A DNA stretch of 64,000 nucleotides, taken from contig CAICTM010000080.1 in NCBI GenBank assembly GCA_903772945.1, forward strand, positions 1-64,000. The letters run 5' to 3'. Source of the DNA: Seminavis robusta (lineage: Eukaryota; Bacillariophyta; Bacillariophyceae; Naviculales; Naviculaceae). Below, piece by piece: positions 53,201-63,069 of this stretch. The position numbers were made by a program, and so were the translations under genes. Under the pieces are notes generated by a model that was not told where the DNA came from, searched no databases, and was given only the letters and a program-made list of their open reading frames with translations. How positions within the stretch are numbered: the stretch's first letter is position 1; each line of letters begins with the position of its first letter.

Positions 53201-54606
53201 GCCTCCTTTGTGACAGTCACAGGCGCACGTCCATGTACATGTCTCAAGCATTTACGCAAACACTCCAGCAGGAAAGTGGTACCGGTGACTCGTTGCCGGA
53301 AAGCATGGCGTTCACAAACGCGTTGGACAACAGCGTGCATCTCTTCAATACAACGCACCACCGGAGGGCCTCCATGTTTACCACTCCCATGCACATGTCG
53401 TTTATCGAAGAATCGGCAGAAGAAGAATCGTCGTCCGAGATGGACGGAAATTCGTTTCAAGAAGCTTCGTCAACCAAGGACGAGTGCTATGATTTGATGG
53501 GGGGCACGCAGGAGACCAGTACCGATCACACACAGGCCACGACGGATCGTACTACTAGCACGCCTTCGACGGATCGTACTACGCCCACCATGACAAATGG
53601 CAAATTGGCTATCGATGTTGAGGAATTCAAGCTTGAAGAAGAGGTTGCCCCAAAGACTGCCAAGAACGACAACCAAATGGATTCGTCGCTACAGCATTCC
53701 GACAGTGAGCAACCACTAGAAACAACCTCTCTCGTTGAACGAATAGTTGCCTGTGTAGCCATCATGTGTTGCTGCGACAGCAAAGTCAAGAGCCAAATCC
53801 GACCACTGATCCAACGAGTCCAACTGGAGTACGGTTGGGGTTTCAAGAAAGACATTGTCCCTGCCAACGTTGCGATTGCCATTGTGGCATTGGTTTTGAC
53901 CACGCAAGAAACCCTGACGTTCCGAATTGTGGCATTGACGGTGGCCTTGGTGGGGATTCCCGTCATTGTATTTCCGCACAAAGTGTTCCAATACGCCGAG
54001 ATGTGGAAGTTTCACAAACGGGAACTAGACGACCTGCGTATCTCCTTGGTGGCCTTTCAAGTTTCCACCTCCATGTTTTCCTTTTCCATGCCCGTGGTGA
54101 GCTTGACTCTGGCGCAAGCCATCGGGTATGCCATTGTGGGTTTGGACTATGGCAGCTTTTTGAACCAGCTGCTGTTCTCCGTGCTCCATCTCTTGGTAGC
54201 GCTTCAATTCGGACGATCCCTGGCGGTGCTGTTTCAGGGTGACAATCCCAGTATTGTTCAAGTGTTTACCTTTTATCTGTTCTTGAGTTTTCTGTTAAGC
54301 AGTACATTGGTGGCAAGCTACAAGTTTCCCGTTGAGATTCGTTGGATCCACTGGTTCTCCATTGACTTTTGGGCTATTTCCGGAGCCGTGATGAATCAGT
54401 TGGACAAGGATGTGAGCTATTCCAACGACGAGGATTGTTTTGATTTTGTCACGTGCCTCCTCTCCGACGGTGGTCTTATTGTCAGTGTGTTGGGCTATAG
54501 TCCCATGTCCACAAGCTACTTGGCTCTGGGGGTCTTGTCCATTTGGTTTGTGGCTTTCGTCGTCTTTGAGCATGCAATGCTCCACTATCGTTGTGAAGGG
54601 CGATGA
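50293..54606 (+). CDS. fusion of a Notum/pectin-acetylesterase-like domain with an ABCG half transporter
   Basis: One uninterrupted frame of 1437 residues. A signal peptide or anchor lies at about 44-63 (NPVLLLLLLLAQLLVQAIDA). Residues about 85-530 match the Notum/pectin-acetylesterase hydrolase fold: CADGSPAGMFVE; LTGGGACTDPSDC; YCTQDFFLGSQ; FIHGGEHVL; a nucleophile elbow GLSAGAVGVMNQ (Ser228); DSAYDTFAL (Asp345); and CVTHTFLL (His452). The three residues are in the order and spacing of Notum's Ser-Asp-His. A membrane helix at 631-651 (FTIFWTVLLVGFVSGALLLR) brings the chain to the cytosol. There an ABC ATPase has Walker A GRSGAGKST (754-762), signature LSGGQKR (871-877), Walker B ILLLDEP and the H-loop TVHQPSD. 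An ABC2-type membrane domain of about six helices closes it. Inferred role: a surface transporter carrying a tethered carbohydrate- or lipid-deacylating domain. Its substrate is unknown. Confidence 0.88.
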   Translation: MMKRRIRAMSSTSSSTSSMSMSIGMSRSRSVYGHAGRRRRHKSNPVLLLLLLLAQLLVQAIDAALLWTPFEDTSDDLSTTTIPTCADGSPAGMFVEDVHAANPVDVTRHVIVLTGGGACTDPSDCLDSYEMEPFKFSSKQLPPQIQGHTILSSLAAKNPTLHKYRKWLLPYCTQDFFLGSQTTPASDSNFIHGGEHVLTASLELWKDLAIKDLLPNQNITQVVVVGLSAGAVGVMNQLPLIRRILADAHAENVKFILDAPTVLSDQAYTDKDFNDMMLRTVNLTQHPYCNPQAPISRLYSPISALPCCLSSHCMWRHHPSLTQYYDNNPTPFVSDTMLVLDSAYDTFALAAGTVDDGGNNDKDDSHDKENKISEDHEDVNDAWSIVESAGRRKARVLETAILAQWQQMMMLQNDNSNDTDSNNLLLLPDDNTLQTSTTKSRVQWIFASCVTHTFLLPALEFLELSCRYGNYEDEDFDIVCNATGFATRFSIDNDNIRVLTWRTIDTWDLVQFENQSIHQIIDAFVVSSTASSGHNVDDDDDSIQTTTTAVIMEDDAIQQSQQQQQSSSSLTTNRQLLSALHVQLEDCYGPNCMPLGSKQNNNNDNDDDYDTPSCQSMVQVDATFRAVPMPFTIFWTVLLVGFVSGALLLRIASTKEEPEQGNQQSILDRYKRQHPSATTTEQEQDFLTTATAMPVEEGRRGSLYGSLQRELSARRNNGKDFTLKDIRVQTDKGAILLEIQQLALAYGTVNGICGRSGAGKSTLLKALSLLQRSGVRVSMSVGGGALRNMRRAFLRQDDAVAFGQLTPSEYLYWSASIYGTDPHMFENLYMFAEGLFHRGGNKNNNNNKLNHSTGEQPKVMHPFYDTKIAQLSGGQKRILSIATTLLLDPNILLLDEPLSGLDSVSSLQVMTSLQYIVERCGCIALLTVHQPSDAILEFFDRLLVVSAGKLALNSRISDGGVKAVSSRLNSLLCDSHRRTSMYMSQAFTQTLQQESGTGDSLPESMAFTNALDNSVHLFNTTHHRRASMFTTPMHMSFIEESAEEESSSEMDGNSFQEASSTKDECYDLMGGTQETSTDHTQATTDRTTSTPSTDRTTPTMTNGKLAIDVEEFKLEEEVAPKTAKNDNQMDSSLQHSDSEQPLETTSLVERIVACVAIMCCCDSKVKSQIRPLIQRVQLEYGWGFKKDIVPANVAIAIVALVLTTQETLTFRIVALTVALVGIPVIVFPHKVFQYAEMWKFHKRELDDLRISLVAFQVSTSMFSFSMPVVSLTLAQAIGYAIVGLDYGSFLNQLLFSVLHLLVALQFGRSLAVLFQGDNPSIVQVFTFYLFLSFLLSSTLVASYKFPVEIRWIHWFSIDFWAISGAVMNQLDKDVSYSNDEDCFDFVTCLLSDGGLIVSVLGYSPMSTSYLALGVLSIWFVAFVVFEHAMLHYRCEGR

Positions 54607-54939
54607 CCAAGATGGGCGCTTGGTTGGAACAGTTTTGTGCCCCGATTTGTGCTTCAAAGTAACTGTCGCTTCTACTAGCTAGTGGCATGTCTTGGTTTTG
54701 AAAGGGAGGGGGGTAGAAGAACCCGTAGCTACACTGTAGGTAAAGTAGATGGGGTTTGTTTGAGTATTGTCTGGTCTGCTATTAACATTGTTTGGACTAC
54801 TGGTGGGGTCATGAAAGTGAAGATCACCAGCACACGAGGAGTGGTACCGGTACCGTTGGGAGGAGTGTGGGACCCTCACGTTCGGTTCAAGACACTGCGA
54901 GGATGCATATGTGTAGAATGAATGCACCAACAGACAACT
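54607..54939. other. convergent spacer
   Basis: Spacer of about 330 bases between the 3' ends of the fusion gene and the ferredoxin-like gene, with a GGTACCGGTACC palindrome at 54842-54853. Nothing else is seen. Confidence 0.55.
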
Positions 54940-56096
54940 TTACAAATCCACAATCTTATTGTCTCGTCTTCTTTCCTCCTCCAGCCTTCTTCTTCGGTCT
55001 GCAAACCGTCGAATCTTCTCCTTTGCTTCCAGCTCCGCTCTAACTTCGTCACGATCATAATAGTTGCGGTCGATTGGCGGTGCATCTGTGAAAGCCTTGG
55101 ATCCGAAGCTTCGTGGTGTCAACGAAAATATGCCACTACCAGCACCCCGTTCCGCTCGACTCACGAGACCAGCAAGAACATTGATATGCTGATCTCTTCG
55201 TTGGACTTCCAATCGCATCAACTCTTCGAAAGGTACATAGTGTATGCAGTCCACGGGACATGTATCGATGGCGATCTGAATGGCATCGTCGCTGTCGCCC
55301 CACTGTTCAAAGACGCGAGCTCTTCCGTTTTCTTCTTCCATGAAAAACGTAGACGGAGCTTCCGCAGCGCAGCTGCGTGTTTCGCGGTGATGGCAGCAGA
55401 GCAAAACAAGAGCAAAACAGGGAATCAGGATTTGATGGCACGAGGCTGAAAGGGACCCGTTTCACCATGGCGAAGGAACCACCAGACTTACTTTGTGCAC
55501 CCAATACAAGCATGTTCGTCCACAAAAACCATTTGGCTACGGATTGACTCGTTTGTGTCAGGATCACGAGGTACCGTTGTGTGGCTTTCTACAGTGAAGG
55601 CATCGTCCGTATCGAGGTAGGATTCTTCTAGATATCTTTGCATACTTTCCATTTCATCATTGGCCTGCTCCTTTACCGCAACTTCCAATGCGGACGCAAT
55701 CGTGCTGCGTTCAAACCCCCACTCTTCCATTTGACGAACTTTATCTGCGCGTTCTGCTTCTCTTATATTAAAGGAAACTTCAGTCGCCTCTTGGAACGTC
55801 AAGGCATCGAGCAATTTCTCAGTTTCGTCAGTCTCACTACGATTGGCGCTGTCCTCTGGGCTTGTCGGTGGCGCGGACCAGCCATCTCGTTGCTGGCGCA
55901 ATTGGGCCTCCCAATCGTCCACTTCCTCAGTGGGGCTCAACCAGGTATTGGAATCAGCTTCGTCTTCCCAACCCTTCCCAGATGACAGCAAGGATGACGA
56001 CGGCTTGATTGCTCGCCTTGCAACTCTTGCAGTGAAGGAATCTACATCACACAGGGCGAGCACAAGAAGCAAGGAAATGGTTGTTGACTTTGACAT
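54940..56096 (-). CDS. plastid-targeted ferredoxin-like (4Fe-4S) protein with UBA-like helices
   Basis: Exons 56096-55492 and 55372-54940 join in phase 2 (ACAAA|gtaagt, cgcag|CTGCGC), giving about 345 residues. The splice restores CIGCTNCAAEAPSTFF, the first Cys cluster of a bacterial-type 4Fe-4S ferredoxin, with CPVDCIHYVPFEEL later, so four cluster ligands are in place. The head is a signal peptide (STTISLLLVLALCDVDSFTA) with Phe at the position following the likely cut, as in the diatom bipartite plastid signal. Between them, RQMEEWGFERSTIASALEVA resembles a UBA-type three-helix unit. The C-terminus is a charged helix rich in Arg and Glu. Likely an electron carrier or cluster protein in the plastid; the partner is unknown. 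I used ATG 56096; one 18 bases upstream would spoil the signal only slightly. Confidence 0.8.
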
Positions 56097-57107
56097 CTTT
56101 AGCGAACTATGCATTACTGATTGGGGTGTGCGTTTCTTTGTATACGGTACGACGAGAGGGTTGATGGCTTGGTTGTGTCAGCAAGGGCGAACTGACAACT
56201 CGGAGGTGGTTTGGAAGAACAAGGGCAGAGCCATCTGTCGTTTGTACGAATGAAAAGTTCATTCCATTCGTGACTTGACAAAGAACGCTCGAACATGACT
56301 TGTGGGAACGGCTGCTGCTCCGTTTCATCCTTCCACCCCAACCCGCTTGGCAACATACATGAGCATGAATGTAGACGAAGGCACGGACAACGACATCGGC
56401 ATCTGAGCCGGGATAGTCATTGCCGACACGAGAGTTTTCGTTTCATCAAGGTTGATCGTCCGCTATTTGAATCGAAGTCAACACCACTTCGTTGAGCCGT
56501 GCGCTCATTGTCCTGGGATAGAAAGGGAGGCAAGATTGATCGAAGCTCCATGCATCATGCTAGCTAGGGCTTGAGGTATAGGTATTGCTGCGGTCCACCG
56601 TAGGAGCTCACAGATCGGTCTGGTTAGCAACCCATTGTCACGCTCCTTCTCGACCCGACATGGGCGCCGGGAGGAATATATCCAAGCAATGTTACTAGCA
56701 ATCTATTCGACTACGGTAAGTGCTCTACCGTAAGAAATCGGTGACAATTTGTTGTCTTTTGGTCCGCACCTCAGGCTACATTGTACCGTACCGGTACCGG
56801 TACACTGCACCGGTATTGGAGGCTTCGCACAGACAAGTGTCGGTGCGAATGGAATCCAATAGAATGATATCATTCAATCGAATGACGAATGATCGAATGA
56901 TCAATCGATGTTAAAGGAAGTGATCATACTGGTGCCGGTACGGTACATACGACGACCGAAGCGATGCAGCATGTGAATAGGGCTACCGATGTACATGACT
57001 GTGGTCGTTCAATAGTAGTTTGCGATTGATTCTAGCTTTATATTAGTTTACTGTACATATCACCATGGATTAGCGCTGTTTTTTGAGGGAGGCTGACTGT
57101 CTTGTGA
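56097..57107. other. intergenic with GGTACC palindrome tracts
   Basis: No gene. Overlapping GGTACC/ACCGGT repeats lie at 56783-56818 and 56932-56946. An AATGAT-rich stretch lies at 56855-56905 and a TTTATATTAGTTTA stretch near 57035. The first 150 bases are the likely promoter of the ferredoxin-like gene. Confidence 0.55.
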
Positions 57108-57497
57108 TTACTCTTGCATCCCTCGGCTGGATCTTGTGGGAGATCGTGGCCTACCGGTATTACTGCTCTTCCTTTGATGTTTCACGTGTCGAGGGCTACT
57201 GCGGGGATCCAAGGCGGGAGCTGGGGGAAGGTAGTCACTCTCACTTTCATCACTGATGTTTCGACGAGGTCGTTGTGGCGACAAGTCCGAGACCAAACCG
57301 AGGTTCTTGCTGGTGCTGCTTCCCAAGCTACCACTGCTGTCCCATCGTCGCATTCCCTGTCGTCGTCGTTCCTTGCGTCCACCACGCTGGTGAAACCTGT
57401 AGCTCGCCAGGGCACCCGCTGTATCCTGCACCAACTGAAGCTCTTCGGATGGAGCCATTTGCATTTGCTGAAAGTATTGGGAGAGAGCGCAACTCAT
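57108..57497 (-). CDS. small basic Ser/Arg/Pro-rich hypothetical protein
   Basis: 129 residues from ATG 57497. It starts MSCALSQYFQQMQMAPSEEL and turns into a basic, Ser/Arg/Pro-rich region (RGGRKERRRQGMRRWDSSG, SPQRPRRNISDESESDYLPP, GRPRSPTRSSRG). Composition is steady and unlike the neighbouring spacer, so it may be real. No domain is recognised and a plus-strand frame of equal length overlaps it, so confidence is modest. SP and RS pairs could be phosphorylation sites (inference). Confidence 0.4.
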   Translation of the reverse strand: MSCALSQYFQQMQMAPSEELQLVQDTAGALASYRFHQRGGRKERRRQGMRRWDSSGSLGSSTSKNLGLVSDLSPQRPRRNISDESESDYLPPAPALDPRSSPRHVKHQRKSSNTGRPRSPTRSSRGMQE

Positions 57498-59631
57498 GGT
57501 ACTACTTTTGTTTGACAGAGAAGAAGAAATTATGAGAGGTGCTGAATAGTTGTGCAGTTTGTGAGGAGAGGAGGAGGGCGAAGCTGGATACCGGTACCGG
57601 TACCGGTGCGTCCCGGTACTCGGAAGTCGAAAGAGGATCGCACATCACCCACAGGTACCCAGACTGGTTTGAAGGAGTTGGGTCGATACTGGGGCTACAC
57701 TGGCAGGGCATACTAGTAGCTTGGTGGTGGCACGATGGCACTTGTCTATCGCTCTTGCCCCTTGCTCGTCCACAGCCATCTCTTCGTGTGTCCGATCGGT
57801 TTTTGTTTCAATGGCAAAATTTGATGGGATGGTGTGGGCGCCTTGCCTCACCCAGTGAAAATCCCTTAGTAAAACATTGCTATTAAGGTCTACTGGTCAA
57901 GCAAAGAGTCATTGTCCAGAAACAAGCGTCTCCCCTTTCCAACAACTTTCACCTGCTTTGGATTTCTTTACGGATCTCAAATGTACAAAGCTTCACAGTA
58001 AAAGGACAATGGCCAACTTCTCCTCTCCCTTTCTAATTAGGGAGTTAAGCACTATACCCCTCTAAGCTCTGGGCTTAATCGTGATGGCCCCGGTACCGGT
58101 ACTGGGTAGCATGTGCCACAACAAAGCTTTAGCTGGCTACTAGAACATTTCAAGCAACCTCAAGCAACCCAAGTGTGTTCTGGCTATGCATTTTCAATGG
58201 CCTAATCGCTTTTCGCAGCTCGGAAAGATGAAACGAACTCAGTTTGCTTCTCCGGTGTGGCTGAAACACATTTATTTTCGTCTCACAAGTCCTTAGCATC
58301 TTCTGGGTAGCTACAACATGTACCGGTATGGCGCGTGCTGTGGTAATTTTTGCTTCCCAGTTCTTCGAAGGCGGCCGTCGACCTGCGTAATGCCTTTGGT
58401 GTCCTTCTTGCTCTAAATTCCAGCCATTGCCCTTTGCAGATTTCAGCTCTGTCTAATTGCACTATTAGTCTACGACCAAAGGAGATACTGGAGCAGCCAA
58501 ATAGCCACAACAGGCGATTCTTTTTCCGAATCTGGATCAGCTGCTCTCAGTTGAGAGCAAGTGCATCTGTTGATTTGACAAGCAAAGCAGCCAAGTACTC
58601 CAATCGTCCAGAATGGCTGAAGCATCAAGAACTTGGTGGTAACCCCAAACACTAAGGTTCCAGGCACAGCACCCGAAGAAGAAGAAGCATTTCTGCATTG
58701 TTGCTTTCCCGAGATTTTCTTTTAAAAGGGGGTTGCTCGTAGTTTCAGGTCTACCAGCTCGATCGTCAACTGGAAAACTAGAGCATAGCTTCTACCTTAT
58801 AGCCTAGAGCTGCCCAGCCATGACCATGGAATGTAGCCTTTGCATCTTCCATTGTACAAACCGCACTTTCATCTCAACTGGCTTCCTTGGGATGCTCGGT
58901 TGCTTGTTCTTCTGTCCCTTCACGCAGAATACAACCGATGTCGTATTCATCATTAGGTTTTAGCTGCCGCTTGCTCATATCGTTACGATGTGATTGAACA
59001 AGCGTCCGACAGAATGAACTTGCACGTTGTTGTTGCCTCCTCATGTTTCCTTCTACAGGATACCTACGTCACCACAAGCAAGTGGAACTGATCGAATGGA
59101 ACTGAACGGTGCACCAGTTGACCCCGCACTCTTGCCTTAGCTATAGAATTCAAGTAAGACAAGCTGCTTCTTTGGGCCGCCTTGAAGCAACAGGTGGTTC
59201 ATGGAAAATGACCCAATCTCCATGCTCACTTCTCCACCATCGCGGATTGTAGCCACTCGGTCAACATGCACCCATGCGCAGTCTCACCCCTTTGTCGTGA
59301 TGAGCATCCTGGGGGCTTTTGCGCGGTTGCCCGGTCACCCTCGTCCTTCTTGAGAACTTGCAGCCAACTGCGGCATTGGAACTTAGAGGTTCATTTGTCG
59401 GAGCAACTATGGCTTGTTGATGAACAAGTCAGATGAAGGCTGTGATCTAAGGATGATTCATTAGTCTGAGCGGAAGTTGAAAAGGAGCATCGTCATTTCT
59501 GCCTCTTCGTTGTGCTCAATCGCTACGGCTATGGACGTATACATGGAGTCAGTCCATACCGACACCAGTGCATGTTGGCAAGTGTAACGGAGGAAGCAAT
59601 GGCAGCTTCGGTACGTACGTACTAGTATGTA

Positions 59632-59680
59632 CCGGTACCAGCTCCGGTACATACCATCACCAGCACCGGTACCGGTACCA
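59632..59680. repeat. ACCGGT/GGTACC palindromic tract
   Basis: The hexamers ACCGGT and GGTACC overlap here in a run broken by a short GTACATACCATCACCAGC spacer. Similar tracts lie at 30396, 45335, 54842, 56783, 57589 and 58088. They are self-complementary and could pair across strands, and all lie outside genes. Confidence 0.7.
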
Positions 59681-60176
59681 GTCTCGGGGTATCAACGTTC
59701 CACGACTGCAATTTAAACCCAGAGGGTTTGACACGCGCGGAGGACTCGACTGCTCGAAACCAAATCACAACCAAAGAAACGGTGGCCGATCGTCCCCGCA
59801 TCAGACGAAGATCATTCACTCGGACCCACGCTGCCTCCAAGAAGGTGATTGAAGCTCAATCAGAAGGAAGCAATCTTGAAGAAATTTGCAGCTGCCAATC
59901 GCCGCCCATCTCATAGAGAAAGAGGACCACGACCGACGGCAGTCGAAGAAGGGATACGAGCGTCTTGAAGGAGAATTGATACGATACGATATCCTTGCTA
60001 TAAGCTTTGTTGTTCCCAATTATCATCAAGGCATCTCTTCGTTCCGCCATCATAGGTAGTAACTGAAGAATTCCTGATCCACAGCTGTCTCATCAGTTCC
60101 GAAATCACTGTCTCGTACGGAACAAGTGAGGCGCTCCAGGCGCAGGAGATCCTCCAACCATCATTGCTACGTTTGA

Positions 60177-60249
60177 ACGAGGTCAGCAATAAGCCTCACT
60201 AATCAACCCCAAAGACGACGAGAAGCACGAGGTCAGCAATAAGCCTCAC
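60177..60249 (+). repeat. 23-base direct repeat
   Basis: ACGAGGTCAGCAATAAGCCT plus CAC occurs at 60177-60199 and again exactly at 60227-60249, a 50-base period. It is either a two-copy tandem duplication or the footprint of a small insertion. Confidence 0.8.
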
Positions 60250-62298
60250 GTGCCCGAGAAAGGAACCCCGCAAGATGGCTGGATACTAGGCAGGTAGAGC
60301 GAGATATCGCATAATAGACTGAAGACTGATAGCATGAAGTGAAATCTCAAATCTGCGTTGGCCCCTCTCACTTGAAGTCTCGAAATCTGCAAACACATGC
60401 ACACACACTTAGATCTACACGTGCTTGCTTTGAAGCCAAGAAAGATTGCCTTTCAAAGGAAACGCAGCTGAGTTGCTACTAGCTAGGCAAGGAACACTGG
60501 TATGTTGTGAGAAGGCCAAGCCACGTGCGCCTAAAGATCATTGAGGAAGCACCAAAACGGTTTTGCATTGAGTTGTCAGTGGTACACTGCTTTGTTAGTT
60601 TCCACTTCCAAGGCATGAGAAGGCAACGCAAACATGGCATTGCAATAACACTTTAGCAAGCTAGTAAGGTGCATCTTTCTGTTGAAAGCAGTCTCTGTCC
60701 CTGGCAGCTAGCTAGCCAGCTACGGCAGCTAGCCATGTTATTACTAGTATTGAAGTGTGAAGTGTGGTCCGTCTCTGTAGGGATGGAACTATCCGTTGCG
60801 AAAATTTAATGTTCCGGTTTGGTCTTTTGCGCGTGGTCTTTTAACAAGTATGCGTGCAACTAGTTATGGGTGACAATGCCTCAGACCGCAACGGCGGGGA
60901 AGCAATAGGAACAAAACATGTGGATGCAGCCAGCAACAATGTACCATTTACACCGTATCGTCATGTCGAGACCATCGTCAGTACAAGGAGGGCAACAAGA
61001 CGAACTGCCAAATCTTCAATATGTGGACTCGACTCGGCAACCGTTCAGTGCCCGATGATGTTACATGTATGTAGTACTTTTCATCAAAAAGTGGGCAGTA
61101 GGTGCAGCCGGAGTAAAAGTTTGGCAACTTTGACAATGCTGCCACGCATTAGATGGGAATTTGGTAGTTGCGCGGTTGATCCTTGATTGGCTCCAAATCG
61201 GAATGGGAAGAGAAGCAAAGGAGGGATGTGGTTGCTTTGCAAAGCAAACAAAACAGCAAGCCCCCAGAGAACGAAACCAAGAGACAAGGCCGGCAGTAAA
61301 AGGAGTACTGTGTGTACGTGGTGTACACGGATACACTCATAGCTACTAGCTAGTATCTCAGCATCTCAGCTGCTATCTCTCTGTCGGCCTCCAGCATCTT
61401 CAAGAAAAGTGTGGCAGCAGCAACCACCACCTGACCATCCGAGCCGGGAAGAAAATGAACGGTGCCCTTTCTGGGAGCGGAGCAATGACTGAATGCCACA
61501 CCCTAGATCACATTTGGAGCGGAACAGGTTTTCACAGGTCATACTTGACTTCTCCCAAGACTTTTTGACCCAGTGAATTTAAGAGTTTCACTCAACTGGC
61601 ATAGTGAAACATTTGGAAGTTTTAGCATTATTACAACTCAATCCGAATCCACGTGCTAGTGGCCATTCGAATTCGGGACCGATATACCATGCTTGACAGA
61701 AGCATCTGAGTCAGTCGCCTGGAAGCTCCTGGATCTTTTCCAAGCCAATCTCTTGAGAAAACAAAGAATGCTAATTCTCTACTACGAGTACGTTGCCACT
61801 CGTCCTGACGTGTCCGCTTCTTATCTTCCACGTCAGATATTAACATACATATTGAAGTGCTTAATAAGCATCGACTACGTCACTGAACAGCTACTGAACT
61901 CTGTTAAAAGCTAATTCGCCTACGAACGCTACAATTCCTTCCGTTCCTTGAAGCCATTATCACCTCTTCCCCGATTGTCCTCAACCTCTTCACCAGCTCT
62001 TCAACCCACATACTATGCCATAGCATACTAGCAGCTCCTCAGCTTGGATCCGAATACAATGGATTCTGGAGTAGCTTCTGGAGCAGTACTTCTCGTCATT
62101 GGGACATGGTTAATTCCACCTTCACGCGACTATCAAAGCTGCTTAGAGAAGATAACAGAACAAAAGAACATGCATGAACAGTGTCAGCTAGATGGTGCAA
62201 TAACAATTGGGTTGGGTGGATAATACAGCTAGTTCGCTACTCAGGAACAGTAGAAGCCTTGAACCGGCATTTGTACCGGTGGAGGCACATACAGACTA

Positions 62299-62325
62299 GC
62301 TAGCTAGTAGCTAGCTAGCTAGCTA
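62299..62325. repeat. TAGC tract
   Basis: The palindromic TAGC unit is repeated with small breaks (GCTAGCTAGTAGCTAGCTAG). Similar tracts lie at 5498-5525 and 19876-19888, and single TAGCTAG words recur throughout the spacers of the window. Confidence 0.8.
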
Positions 62326-63069
62326 AAGAAGTCCTGTTGTGGCTCTGTAGTAAAGTAACGGCTTGGTAAACGTCAGACCTCCAATGACTGCTTAGCCTTT
62401 AACACCTATTGTGAAGAGTCACTTGGTAAAATAGCAATGTAAGTTCCTTGCACTGATCTTAAGTTCCATTTCAATTAAACGACAATGGAACACTTTTTGA
62501 AACAACTATCTAGTAAGCCCCTCAAGTTGTCCCTAATACTATATTTTGGTAGAGTTTACCTTGTGTGGCCTTTGACAGACAGATTTGGTTTCAACAGCTG
62601 TACTTCTAAGGGGCTCACTGGTCGGACTTTGGAGATTGAGATACTTAAAACAGAGTTTTGCGGATGCAAACTTCCTCTTCGGAGGTGGAAGTTATTATTT
62701 GTCCTGGTGGCGTGTGGTTGTTTTTACCAGTCAGTGGGCAAGATGGCAAAAGGGTGTCAAAGGAACTCTGACGTTGCATGTTGCATGGTTTCCCATCAAA
62801 AAGGTTATTTTGCCTCAATAGCTCTCGGCTCTCAATGACCTTTGTGAAAATAAATATCACTACCGTACGACCTTTCCTCCTCCCTCTCATAAAATTCAAT
62901 TTGCCTTAACCGCAAACGCTTTCATCAGCCAAACTTCCAGCCAACTTTAGGATATTTTTGGTAGCATTCGCATTCTCACTACTACCACTTCCCATTGCAG
63001 TTCCACTACTATCCTCACAATCACACTACCTTCAATTTTTTATTTTAAAAATACCAACACAACATCACC

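Larger units (their letters stand above)
57498..63069. other. gene-poor stretch of 5.6 kb
   Basis: No gene is supported: every frame is under about 120 codons, both strands are equally open, and no motif appears. What it holds: GGTACC palindrome tracts at 57589-57607, 58088-58099 and 59632-59680; a 23-base direct repeat at 60177-60199 and 60227-60249; TAGC tracts near 60707 and 62299-62325; and the AT-rich probable leader of the DUF6824 gene from about 62850. An unannotated non-coding RNA cannot be ruled out. Confidence 0.55.

Noticed and set aside
50293-54606. Two adjacent genes misread as a fusion
   Set aside because: The frame is open from the signal peptide through the ATPase without a stop, and the linker (550-720) is codon-like low complexity typical of the organism; an in-frame intron is possible but not required.
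62485-62838. Frame of 117 codons with hydrophobic words before the DUF6824 gene
   Set aside because: Two overlapping frames of similar length, no family match, and a spacer-like composition.
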